This document shows positions 24,829 to 36,721 of a DNA stretch of 64,000 nt, piece after piece (position 1 is the stretch's first letter; each line of letters starts with the position of its first letter). The notes under the pieces are model-generated. The model was not told the origin of the DNA and did no database searches. It saw only the letters and a list, made by a program, of their open reading frames with translations. This stretch comes from Geosiphon pyriformis (lineage: Eukaryota; Glomeromycota; Glomeromycetes; Archaeosporales; Geosiphonaceae): positions 85,710 to 149,709 of the forward strand of contig JAAOMT010000294.1 in assembly GCA_016748015.1 (NCBI GenBank). Direction: 5' to 3'. The translations under genes and the position numbers were made by a program.

Positions 24829-25834
24829 TTAATCGAATTTCCTGCCTATCTTCCAGGAATTTATTGGCCGACATAAGAGCTCTCTTTTAATGTCCCAATA
24901 TCTAAATTTTCCCAACTGATCCACAAATTCATACAGCATTTCTTGTGCTATGTGATTCACTAGATTTCTCGTGCAGCTTGTGTTAATTTTCGAGTTAAGC
25001 CTTCGCCAGCTTCGATCAACTTCACTCCCACCCGATATAAATGATTCAAAAAGAGCTTTTCGCAACTCTCGGATATTGTCAACTGTACTTTTTCAATAAT
25101 TCCAAAAGAGAATGTTCAAGTTTTGGTTTGATTTTCACTTCAGTAGTAGAAATCTTCATTATCTTTAGATAAATGAAGATTTTGTGGCGGCATTAGTGTT
25201 ATTAATTATAAAAAAATTTAAACACGATTCTTTGAAATAATTTCTTTCACTTTATGGCCACTTGAGAATTCACATTATCAGGGTTCATGCTTTTTCAAAC
25301 TTTTTTAGATCAGATTCATCCATATTCATTGGTTATTTGCTCTTGATGAGTGATTTATTTACTTGGTTTTCACATGTCAAATTCATTTTTTTGTCGCTTT
25401 GACACAATATATCTTTCAGGGTAAAAGCAAGCGGTTGGAATTTGGATAACCGACCAGTTACTTCGTAAACCTTTCCATGTTGGACACAAGATACACATCC
25501 TTTTGGAAGGTCCATAATTATGAATTGAGCTTTGTTAGCCCCATAATTTATTCCAACCACTTGCAATTTCCTTGAAAGATCTTCCTCATCACACTTGATA
25601 GAAAGCTTCTAATTTCGGACAGTATTTCAAAAATAGCCTTTCTATCAAGATCAAAACCAGCCACAATGTAAAGATCAGATGAGTCAGTAGATCATCTTCA
25701 AACTAAATTAAATCAAAAAGCATTTTAATTTTCGGCTTTCGATGACGTATTTTAAGACTTGACCAAGGTTTTCTACGTTTTGCCAATTTAAGTTCATAGT
25801 CAAGCTTCTTCGTTCTAAACTTTAATTTTAACAT
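24829..25834 (-). pseudogene. Broken hypothetical gene between Notchless and NEMF
   Basis: A minus-strand frame starts MLKLKFRTKKLDYELKLAKR at 25834. It is stopped by TAG after MLFDLI, then resumes as SDLYIVAGFDLDRKAIFEIL in another frame. It shifts again near 25605 into KLSIKCDEEDLSRKLQVVGI, leading to the open frame 25333-25566 (INYGANKAQFI, CVSCVQHGKVYEVTGRL). A further frame at 24829-25065 (FESFISGGSEVDRSWRRLNS) may be its 3' part. Splicing alone does not remove the stop and shifts that I can see. Base composition matches host genes, not the deserts. I do not recognise the family. Confidence 0.5.
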
Positions 25835-25941
25835 AATATCAAAGGCATTTGTGTCTCAAAAGATCATAACTGCTCAGCAATACTTTGTCGAAAATATTTG
25901 TCGTTAGCAATAGATCTTTTAATACTTGAAACCTTTGTAAA

Positions 25942-28900
25942 ATGAAACAGAAATTCTCTGCACTTGATGTTCGGGCCACTGTCTCTGATTTAAGAGAGAG
26001 GTATGGAAATTATAATTTTTGGTCTTTTCATTGCTTGATTATGATTGGCTCTTTTCCAAAATTTCTTTACACTTGCCAATCACATACGAGCAATGACCAA
26101 GGACAATTGATTGTCTCTGATCAATTTTTTACAGGATATTAGGGCTCCGTCTACAAAACATCTATGATGTAAACGCGAAAACCTACCTATTCAAGTTCTC
26201 CAAGGTAAATTGAAATTTGAGAATCGCAAAATCCTAATCTTTAATATCTTTTTGATATTTTTAGCCGGATCGCAAAGAACTCTTGCTTTTGGAATCAGGT
26301 ATTCGTATTCATACTACACAATTTGCGCGTGACAAATCGACGATACCATCAAACTTTTGTATGAAGGTAATTCTGTTTAGCAATCTTGTATATAGTATTT
26401 AATTTTCCAAGTATAAACAATTTCTTACTCAAGATTTCATAGCTGCGCAAACATCTTAGAACGCGAAGATTAACAGATGTTCGACAAGTTGGAATTGATA
26501 GAATCATTGATTTTGAATTTGCCGGTATTGGGGAAGGAATTACCTACCACATATTTACCGAATTTTATGCTTCAGTAAGCTTTTATTTAATCGGTGAAAC
26601 TTGGAGGATCAAACCAAGAAAATTTAAATTTTGTCATTTTTAGGGAAATATTATTCTCACCGATCATGAATACATGGTTTTGGCCTTATTAAGGGTCGTC
26701 CAACCAAAAGAAAATGAGCGGATCGCCGTTGGACATACATATGACATTGGAGCCGTGGCTCGGAGCATAGAACCCATATTAAGGACGCGACTGCAAGATT
26801 TGCTAAAAAATGCTAAAAATGGTGAAACCTTGAAAAAAGTATTGAATTCTAACCTAAGTAAGTAATTGAAAAAATTTAAGCTATTGATTTTTTTAATGTA
26901 ACCTCCCTTTTTTCCTTTAACCAGATTACGGACAAACATTGACCGAACATGCAATTCGGGTTGCACAATTAAATCCGAACTTAAAAGTCACCTCTGAATT
27001 TGATACATCTGATGGTAATTTTTTTTTCAGTTTAGCAGCACTGAAAACATACTAAACAACCGGATTTAAAAATTAATAGAATCTATACAATTAAACGCGC
27101 TCTTAACCGGGTTTCAAGAAGCGGACCACTTAATTGAAGAGAGCGGCAGGAGAACTCAGAAGGTATTTCTTAATATTTATCCTCTCGATTCCTAATTTCA
27201 AATCATATCTCGTTGACCACAATCGTAACTTGGGAAAAGGGATATATTATTTTGCTCCGACGTTTCAAAAATCCTATAATTCACGATAACCAAGAGGAAG
27301 AGGTTGTGACGTACGTTTTTATTAAGATTTTTTGTAATATTCATTTCTTATCCATAAGAAATAATAAATGAAGGTTTTTACAGTTATGACGAATTTCATC
27401 CATATTTATTCGAGCAACATAAGCACAAGGCCTATAAGGAATTTGATTCGTTTGATATGGCTGTAGATGAATACTTTTCCTCGATGGAAAGTCAAAAACT
27501 AGAGATTAAGCAGCAAAACCAGGAAGAGGCCGCTTTAAAAAAGCTCGAGACCATCAAAAAGGAGCAATACGGACGCGTGCAAAACTTGGAACACGCGCAA
27601 TCAGAGAATGTACGAAGGGCACTATCTATCGAGGCAAATATTGAAATAGTAGATCAAGCTATAATGGTTATACGGAATGCAATAGCAAGTTCAATAGACT
27701 GGAAAGACCTTGAAAATCTGGTAGCAGAAGAGAGAAAGAAACACAATCCAATTGCTCTTATAATTGATAAATTAAAATTAGATACGAATCAAATATCTTT
27801 GTCGCTCAGGTATACGCTCTTATCTTTCATATTACTTTTTTGTGATTCATCTCTGACAAACCCTCAACAAAATAAGTTAATTTTAGAGAACTTGATCAAG
27901 AAACTTTTTATGATTCCTCTGATGATGAGGATAAAGGAGAAGAAACAAAACCCAAAACTCCATCCAATCTTTCCAAGATAGACGTTGACATTTATTTATC
28001 GGCTTTTGCTAACGCTAGGAAATATTATGATGCCAAAAAACAATCGGCTCTCAAACAAGAAAAAACTTTAGCCGTTGCTGACAAGGTGATTAAATATATT
28101 CAATAAAATCTCTTTAACTCTAATTCTTGTTTTTGTTTTTTATGACTAATACATTATCTTTAAAAGGCATTTAAAAGTGCCGAACAAAAAATTAAGCAAG
28201 ATCTTAAAGAAACCAAGATTACTGCTACTATCAATAAAATTCGTAAACCTTTTTGGTTTGAAAAGTTCATGTGGTTCATTTCTTCAGAGAATTACCTTGT
28301 CATTGCTGGACGAGATATGCAACAGAATGAATTAATAGTCAAGCGGCACTTGCGTAAAGGTAATTCATATCTTTTTAGTGGAATAAATGATATTTTGCAT
28401 AAAATTTACTTTTTTGTTTTAAAGGCGATGTTTATGTTCATGCTGATTTACATGGAGCTGCTTCGGTGATAATCAAGAATTCCCATGAAGGTGAGCCAAT
28501 TCCTCCGAGCACGCTATTTCAAGCAGGGGTTATGTCGGTTTGTCAGAGTAAAGCTTGGGAAGCAAAGATTATTACTAGTGCCTATTGGGTGAATGCAGAT
28601 CAGGTAATTTGATGCATATCACTTTTCGGTTTTATCATAAACGAACTACTCTGATTCTTTTCGAATTTCAAATACTAGGTGTCCAAAACTGCACCTACTG
28701 GCGAGTATCTTACCACCGGTTCATTTATGATTCGTGGTAAAAAAAATTTTTTGCCGCCAGTTCAACTCGTGTATGGTTATGGTCTACTGTTTCGTCTAGA
28801 AGAAGAAAGCATACCTAATCATCTTCATGAAAGGCGTCCACTTAAGGTGGAAGAAGCCACCGAAGAAAATCAGGTTAGAAACTATTCAATTAATTTATAA

Positions 28901-30825
28901 AAAAATTATATGTATAAATTTGTGAAGCAATTATAATCTTTTTATCCATTGCGATTATTCGCAAATTGTGGGAGTCTGCATCATATTGACGATATCAATG
29001 AAATATATAGCTATACTCTTTCACGATTTTTGGTCTTCTATGCTAACAGCTATATTTTGCCATCATGGAAAACCATCGTGTCCGTGAAAACAACCTTAGC
29101 TGCTTTAAATAGTGTATATGGTAAATCTTCATTATGGAGGGTCGTTAAAAAACGTATTTTATTATCAGAATATTAGAAATTCACCTTGGTCGGAAAATAA
29201 TGTAGACTCTGATAGTGTCGATTCTGTCTTAGGTAATATGGTTATTGGATTTATTTTAATCGATACAGATACTAAAAATATTCACTTTAAAAAGCCAAAC
29301 CAATTGTCCAAAGTCAGCAAATTTCGTCGGAGATACAAGAAACCGAACCAGAAAGTCCACGATCATTGTTTTCTGAAGGTCACGACATTTTAGAGCTGGA
29401 CGATGAAGAAAATAATTTATTTCCTGATAATCAAGATTCAAGCTCAGAAAATTCAAAATTTGATAAACCGACTTGGGATAAATACAATCTCGATGAGTAT
29501 GGTAATGATCAAGAGGAGGAGCAAGAAGAGGACAAGGATGACAAAACCGCTGATCAAAAAACTGTAAGACTGCTCAATTTTTTTATAGAAATCATAAATT
29601 AAAGCGCTTTTAAATAACATTCATTTTCATCAACTCAGAAAAAGAAACATCTAAGCGCAAAAGAAAGGCGTACATTAAAGAAACAAAAAGAAGGAAATCC
29701 GAGTGGTGCTATTGATGGCAATCCAGAAAAACAGAATTCTAACAAAGGAAAAGAGGTGCATAAAGTTTTAAACGCAATTCTATTCGAATATTTTTTTAAG
29801 ATGACTTGCTTTTGGGTGTTTTATTTAGGCTCTAAAACAACTCGTTACCCCCACACGTGGCAAAAAGGGTAAGCTAAAAAAAATAAAAGAGAAGTACGCT
29901 GATCAAGATGAAGAGGAAAGGCAATCTCGAATGGAGTTATTATCGGTGAGTCCACCTAATATTATCATTATGATGATAAAAACAAAGTTTTAATCAATGC
30001 TTTAATGAAGCCGGCAAAAGGGCCTCAGCCTAAGGGTAAAAAGGCCAAAAAAGAGATGCGCAATCAGATCCTTACAAAAAAAATCAAGCAAGCTACAAAG
30101 GGTGATGAAAATGATGAAGTTATTAGTACACAGCCAACACAAGACGATGAATTTGATGAAAAATTGGTGGGTTTTCGGTCATCTTGTGACCAAGAATATT
30201 GCTTAAATTCAATTAAGTCTTCTATGAAGTAAATTAAATTTGCCATCTTCAGGAGGTTGACGAAAATGAGTCGGAGGAAGTACGACAACTTTTAAAAGAA
30301 GAAAATGTGGCTACATTAGAAAATGTATGTAATTATTTCCTTACAGTTTGCCATTGTCCCATTGCTTTGCTATCAGAACTGTTATCTGCTATCTTCGAAT
30401 TTCCCTTAGGACAATTTGACAGTTTTGGATACACTCACTGGCGTTCCATTTCCTAACGACATTTTATTGTTTGCCGTCCCGGTTTGTGCCCCGTATAGCG
30501 CTTTGAATAAATATAAATTCAAAGTGAAAATAACACCTGGATCTATGAAGAAAGGGAAAGGTTAGTATTGTTCTTTCTCTCAAATCTGCTTGTCCACATG
30601 ACATTTTTATTGGAAAAAATCTAACAGTTGGTAAAAACCTTAGCTTGTAAAATCGCCACCAATTTCTTCCTCGCTGATTCGAGTTTATCACCCAGGGAGA
30701 AAGAGTTAATAAAAAGTGTACCAGATACTGAAATGATATCAGTCATGTTGGGGAAGTCCAAAGTTTCTGCCCCGAATATTGAGCAGTCTAAAAAATCTGG
30801 GAAAAAATCATCTGGGAAAAAATAA
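25942..30825 (+). CDS. NEMF: NEMF/Rqc2/Tae2, ribosome quality control factor
   Basis: Twenty-one exons join in frame to 1046 aa (family about 1040-1080). They are 25942-26000, 26135-26204, 26265-26366, 26443-26574, 26644-26857, 26925-27014, 27080-27162, 27240-27310, 27384-27809, 27887-28085, 28167-28359, 28425-28603, 28679-28873, 29169-29232, 29295-29563, 29639-29755, 29829-29945, 30011-30165, 30253-30325, 30410-30560 and 30644-30825. NFACT-N starts MKQKFSALD; Asp9 and the D96-R97 pair (VGIDR) match residues needed for tail synthesis. A coiled coil spans about 330-480. NFACT-R (about 510-650) contains [15 protein letters not shown] and YVHADLHGA. An acidic/basic linker follows, then NFACT-C (about 955-1046; [20 protein letters not shown]). 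The protein binds stalled 60S-peptidyl-tRNA, recruits Listerin and adds C-terminal Ala/Thr tails. The last acceptor is CCTTAG at 30638-30643; using the nearer ACAG would break the frame. Confidence 0.96.
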
Positions 30826-30899
30826 GCCAAATGGGTTGCACTCCACAACAATGAGCCCTCCCATGATTCGTGGTCCAGTGCCCCTCAAGGATTGTACAT

Positions 30900-32100
30900 T
30901 CCCCTTAAAATATAGACATGATACAAAATAGTTTTAATCAAATCATTTTATCCAATTCTTCCTAATAGTTTTAATTTAAACTACAAATTCGTTTTGTGAT
31001 TGTAAAAAAAAAAATACCCAAACAAAGTTTAAAATAATATTGTTGGTGATTTTTATTTTTATTTTTATACAATATAAATTTTGGTTTTTCTATGTTATAT
31101 AATAAAATATATATTAAATTTTATAATTTTTGCAGTTTATTGATTAATTATTACTTTAAAATAGTTATAATAATTAATATAATTAATATTTTTTATTTAA
31201 TAACTTGAAATTAATATACTAATTAAATTTTTTTTTAATATAAATAATTTGAAATTACATAATAATTAGTTTATAAATTAAAATTGTTTTTTTATAAATT
31301 TAAAAAAAATTATTTTAAGCAAAACTTTTTAAAATTACACAATTCAATTATTTTTATATTAATTTTTTACTATATTAAAATAATATTTTATTAATAAAAA
31401 AATATTGAAAATATTTAACATATTTATTTTGGTTTATAAATTTTTTAATACAAATAGATTTTTAGTTAATTATTTTTATATTTTTTAATCTTTTAAATAG
31501 TTAAATAAACTGGTTTAAAATATATAAAATGTTGTTAGAGTTTGTTATATTTTTAAACAATTAATTTGTTATATTAATTGTGATTTTTTGGTTAATCGGT
31601 TTTTTTATTAAATTATTATATATATTATATATTCTAAAATGGTAGTTATTTTGGAAATTGTTTTATTGAACTTATTTTATTTTTATAATTCTAAAACAGT
31701 TTTACATTATATTTTAAAAGATGAATTTATTATTTTTTCGCCAATAATTTTGCAAAAAATTATAAATAAAAATATATATATGAATAAATTAAAAATCAAA
31801 ATTGAATAAATTATATTGAATCTAATAAAAATAACTTTTATTTTAGGTTCATGTAATTTTAAATAAATATATTATAATAATAATTATAATTTTAGTTGAT
31901 TTGCTGAATTATTATAGTATTTTGCATGAAATAATTACTTTGTCAATTTTTACTAAAGATCTTAAAACATCTTAAAATGATTTTAAAATAGAATCAAAAA
32001 TATTTTATTCAAACTCAAACACAAATAAAATTGCAAATTTATAAACCGTTAGCTGCGAAAAGATCCACATGATTCTTGTGAAACAAATGATTGTAATTGG
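30900..32100. other. A+T-rich intergenic desert
   Basis: After the NEMF 3' flank the composition drops sharply to nearly pure A+T with no CpG. No frame, motif or clear repeat boundary is visible, although short blocks resemble repeat R2. Confidence 0.65.
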
Positions 32101-32114
32101 TCAACACGAGATGT

Positions 32115-32691
32115 AAATTTTTTTGAAGATCTGACTCGGGACCACGCGCAACTCAAAATTAATTTCTTAAAAAACACGAACTAAATATTCTCCTTTTCTA
32201 CATACTCTCTCAACTAATTGATCACTTACCAACAGATTCACTTATCATTTCTCGCAAATAGCCAATTTCTTTCCCTGACTACAAAATGTAATCATATTAT
32301 TTGAAGTGATATTTACTTATTGAAATTGATAAAACGTGATTATGAATAAAAAATGAATATGAATCGCGCGTCATATCAGTAAAAGTTTCCCAATACTTGA
32401 ACCTTCATCCTTTCTAAGGCAGTTTCCCTTGTTGAAATGAGTTTGCTTTTTTTTTGTGTATATGATCATAATTGTGTTTGAATATACCACCGCTTAATAT
32501 CATTGGTTCAAACTGTTCATGCAATTTTTCACATATACCAAGCGAATTCCTTTTTTCTGATTTCTTCGTGATTTCAAATTCATATAAATTGAGTCTATAC
32601 ATCCTTTCACCATATAAATTTTCTGGTTTCCCTCTTTTTCCAATACGTTCATAACATCCACTGTATAGGATTTCCGTTATCTAAAAAAAGA
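32115..32691 (-). pseudogene. Minus-strand exon remnants of an unknown gene
   Basis: Three exon-like pieces read on the minus strand. At 32691-32414 an acceptor-like TTTTTTAG precedes ITEILYSGCYERIGKRGKPE and about 67 further codons. At about 32280 TTTTGTAG precedes SGKEIGYLREMISESV, followed by a GTAAGT donor. That donor joins in phase to EINFELRVVPSQIFKKIYISC and a stop near 32115. I could not join the first piece to the second. No start exon fits between here and H3 (under 100 bp), so the 5' end is missing. I do not recognise the protein. Confidence 0.35.
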
Positions 32692-32787
32692 CACCTTTAA
32701 ACTTTTTTCTTCCGAATCGAAACCCTTTTCAAGAAACTATTCGTTTTCTTTATAACAAACCTTCTAACAACCTCGTTATTTTATATC
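32692..32787 (+). promoter_or_regulatory. Histone H3 promoter and leader
   Basis: The 96 bp before the H3 start include AACCCT at 32721-32726, the core of the box found in fission yeast histone promoters. The box is only six bases, so it is suggestive. A pyrimidine-rich leader follows. Confidence 0.3.
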
Positions 32788-33652
<865 letters not shown>

Positions 33653-33915
33653 ATTATCTTTGAGCATTGTCACCGTTAATTTGAAATAATAATTTGCTAT
33701 GCTTAGAAGTTGCTTTGAGGCTTCTTTAAAAGAATGTGAATATCAACTAGTAGTTACACCCACATGAATTTCCTTTGGTAAATATGAAATATTCTCCCTA
33801 GTATTGCTAATAAGGTAAAACCTTAACTTGCACTTTACGTAAAATTTTCCAATTATGTGAAGCAATACCTTGTTTAACTTTTCGCAAAATCAAGTAAGAA
33901 ATCATCGTTAGTCTT

Positions 33916-34131
33916 TTACTTTCCACTACACTCTTTACTCGCTGAAACATTGATTGTTTCTATGTTGTTTAACATAAAGAGAGGCAAATGACATTCTTTT
34001 ATGGTCGAATCTATAATATAAGAATATAATTGTTGAAACAAGTCGACCCAAAAGTAAAGGGTGTCACCCGTTATGCCTAATTTGTCTTCCAACTTTCTCT
34101 TCCCAATTTCCGGTTCTGGAACTGTTCTCAC
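33916..34131 (-). CDS. Hypothetical exon, minus strand
   Basis: A 71-codon open frame contains RTVPEPEIGKRKLEDKLGIT and FWVDLFQQLYSYIIDS and has gene-like composition. It has no ATG at its 5' end (GTG follows a TTTTGTGAG acceptor-like sequence), so it would be a terminal exon, if real. I do not recognise a family. It overlaps the likely 3' flank of H3 in antisense. Confidence 0.25.
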   Translation of the reverse strand: MRTVPEPEIGKRKLEDKLGITGDTLYFWVDLFQQLYSYIIDSTIKECHLPLFMLNNIETINVSASKECSGK

Positions 34132-34573
34132 AAAAATGGTAAGATTTCTAGAAAATCACTAATTAGTTGGCTTGTCGTCATTGAACATCGATTGTAAAGT
34201 GTGAAAGTATCAAAAACCAGCCATTAGTGCGGTTTTGAACCGAAAGAAAATAATATTTCAGGAAATTTCCTTCTTTTGAGTAATTAATTTCTGCAAACTA
34301 CTACTAACGGTTAACACTTATCATTGTCTATCGTGTGTTCTTAGGGGCAGAACATTTTGAAAATCCCGAGTTTTGTTTGTTTCCCCTAATCCTCTCAATC
34401 TTATAAACTCTAAATAAGCGTTTGGCAAACTGCCTTTATTACTTTCCCTTTGAGTCTTTATTAAGCGCAAAAAATCTTTATTTAGACACCAGAAGCAACA
34501 GAAGAGAGTAGTTATAACAGAATATTATGGTCAAAGTGTTTATCGAGACAAAGAAAACATGAAAAGTCTAAAA

Positions 34574-34812
34574 GTCTATTTGTAGGTTTATTTCTGAAGC
34601 TTCCACTTGGTCAGTCGTTCGCACCAAAGAAACCGGAACAATACACAAATATCATCATCTATCAGTGGTAAACGTCCCCGTGGGTAGATACCTGGTGTGG
34701 CGCTGTGTGAAAGCAGAAGGAACAGGTATGAGTTGGGTACCTGGAAACTTTAAACATCTGGAACATTATATAATCAATTTTTATTATTTTAAATTGAAAA
34801 TCTATATATAAA
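34574..34812 (+). other. Unassigned open frame at island edge
   Basis: About 80 codons are open, including STWSVVRTKETGTIHKYHHL and VPVGRYLVWRCVKAEGTG, with a possible donor at 34728-34733 (GTATGA). Composition is host-like and contains CpG. The desert begins at once after it. No family is recognised, and it may be part of an untranslated or non-coding transcript. Confidence 0.2.
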
Positions 34813-35219
34813 AGATTTTTTAATAAATTAAGTAAAAATTTATCCCAATATTGTTAGTTGGAAAGTTTGTTATTTATCAATTAATGTTAATAACATACTT
34901 TTAATTTTTTTAAATTAATTAAATAAAATTGTAATATAAATTTTGTTACAATAAAAATTCGATATTATAATAATAATAATAATAAAAATAATAATAAATT
35001 CTTATTTTATTACTTTTAAAATCACCAAAAAAAAATATATTTAAAAAAGTTTTTGTTTTTTATTATTATATATATTTATTATTGTATTTAATACTTTTTT
35101 ATTTAAAAATTAACTATTATTACAAAATAGTTTTCTTGGTATATTAAATATTAATATCTTATTTTAATTACAATTAATTTCTTATAAGTTTTTTAATTTT
35201 ATTTATATAATAATATTAA
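34813..35219. repeat. A+T-rich repeat flank shared with 56594-56800
   Basis: The last ~120 bp before the decayed LTR align with the reverse complement of about 56594-56710. Shared blocks include ATTAAATATTAATATCTTAT and TTTTTTAATTTTATTTATAT. The two LTR copies therefore sit in copies of the same older repeat. No gene is seen. Confidence 0.5.
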
Positions 35220-35973
35220 TATTATATTAAAAACTTTTTTTCTGATGTTTTAATATAAGTTATTTCTCAATTTTTAATTGTTATATATATTTATGTATTT
35301 TTTTTTAAAGGCTGAACTGAAATCTATTTACTGTTTTGGAATTTTTTTGAGATTGTTTTTATAATTGTTTGATATGTTTTTTTAATTTAAAAACATAGAA
35401 TATTAATAATCTTTAGTGTTTTTCTTAATTTTTACAATAAAGCTTTTATTAATTAATAATAATATAAATAATCTTGATTAAGAATTATTCATTCAAGAAA
35501 TTTAATTAATAAATAATAATTTTATTTAGTAAATAATACAAATAAATTTTTTAATACTTTTAATTATAATAATTTAATTTTTAATATTATTTTTGATTTT
35601 TTTTTAATTTAAAAATTTTTTTGAATATTAATTAAAAATAAAGATTAAAAAATAATTAAAAATAGAAGATTAAAATCTAATAAAATTAAATTATTAGATT
35701 AATTGTTGTTTTCTTAATATTAAAGCTATTATATATATATATGTTTATAATTTTATAAGAAAACATATTGTAATCCTTTTTTTTGATATTTTAATCTGGT
35801 ATTTATTATTATTACCAATTAATATTTACTGTAAACTAGTATTTGTTATTATTATAAAATAATGCTTATTATTATATTAATTATTATCTTTTTAAAATTA
35901 TTACTGTATTATATTATAATTAAATATTTTATATTATTTTATAATTTTTTTACTAAATTGTTAGATTATAATA
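35220..35973 (+). repeat. Decayed LTR, copy of the 62303-63068 family (strongly mutated)
   Basis: Alignment to 62303-63068 is continuous along about 750 bp. For example, GGCTGAACTGAAATTTACCC in the younger copy corresponds to GGCTGAACTGAAATCTATTT here. Most differences are C-to-T or G-to-A. No internal gypsy sequence follows, so it behaves as a solo LTR. A similar copy lies at 55861-56593. Confidence 0.8.
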
Positions 35974-36721
35974 CTATATTAAATAAATTTAACAAATTTA
36001 TATTTAAAAATAAAGTTCTGGTTTTATTATAAATAAAAAAATAAAAATAAAATAAAAAAACTTTTTATTTTAAAGATTGTTTAATTAAGTTTTATATAAA
36101 AAACAAAAATTTAATTATTTTAATAACTTTTAACAATTTTTTTTGTTTTTTTGGCAGATTTGTTCTGATATTTTTTATTTTTTTAGTAAATTATTTAATT
36201 TTAATAAGTTAATTTTATATTTTTTTTATGTATAAATTTTTTTTTAATAAATTAATTTAATAATAAAGCAAAAAAATAAAAAATTAGTATTTTGTTAATA
36301 ATTATTAATTTAAAATAATAAATCTAAATTTATGTTTTTAGTATTTGTTAATAATTAATAATTTTTAATATTAAATTTAATAATAATAATAACAAAACAT
36401 ATTTAACTGTAAATTACTTAATAATATAAAAAACTATTTTTAGCTTAAATTTAAAATTAACTAAATAATTATTAAGTTTTAAACAATAATAATTATAAAA
36501 AAAAATTGGATTTTAAAGTAGATTTTTATTTTGTTAATTTGTAATAGCTAATTAATTATTAAGAAAAAAATTTTAAAATAAGATAAAATTTATATGATTT
36601 AAATAATATTTTAATTATTTATAATAATTGTTTTTTTAACTTTAATAATTTATTTATAAATATTGTTTTTTTTCCAAAAAACTTTTTTATTTAACAATAT
36701 ATAAATAAATTATATTATTTA
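35974..36721. other. A+T-rich intergenic desert
   Basis: This is nearly pure A+T with no frame or motif. Some blocks (about 36300-36560) resemble repeat R2. It ends where the LINE 5' leader starts. Confidence 0.5.

Noticed and set aside
30604-30642. Acceptor ACAG at 30624-30627 for the last NEMF intron
   Set aside because: It shifts the frame into an early stop. The CCTTAG acceptor at 30643 keeps frame and matches the family (KKGK followed by A-C-K), and CTAAC near 30620 then serves as a branch point.
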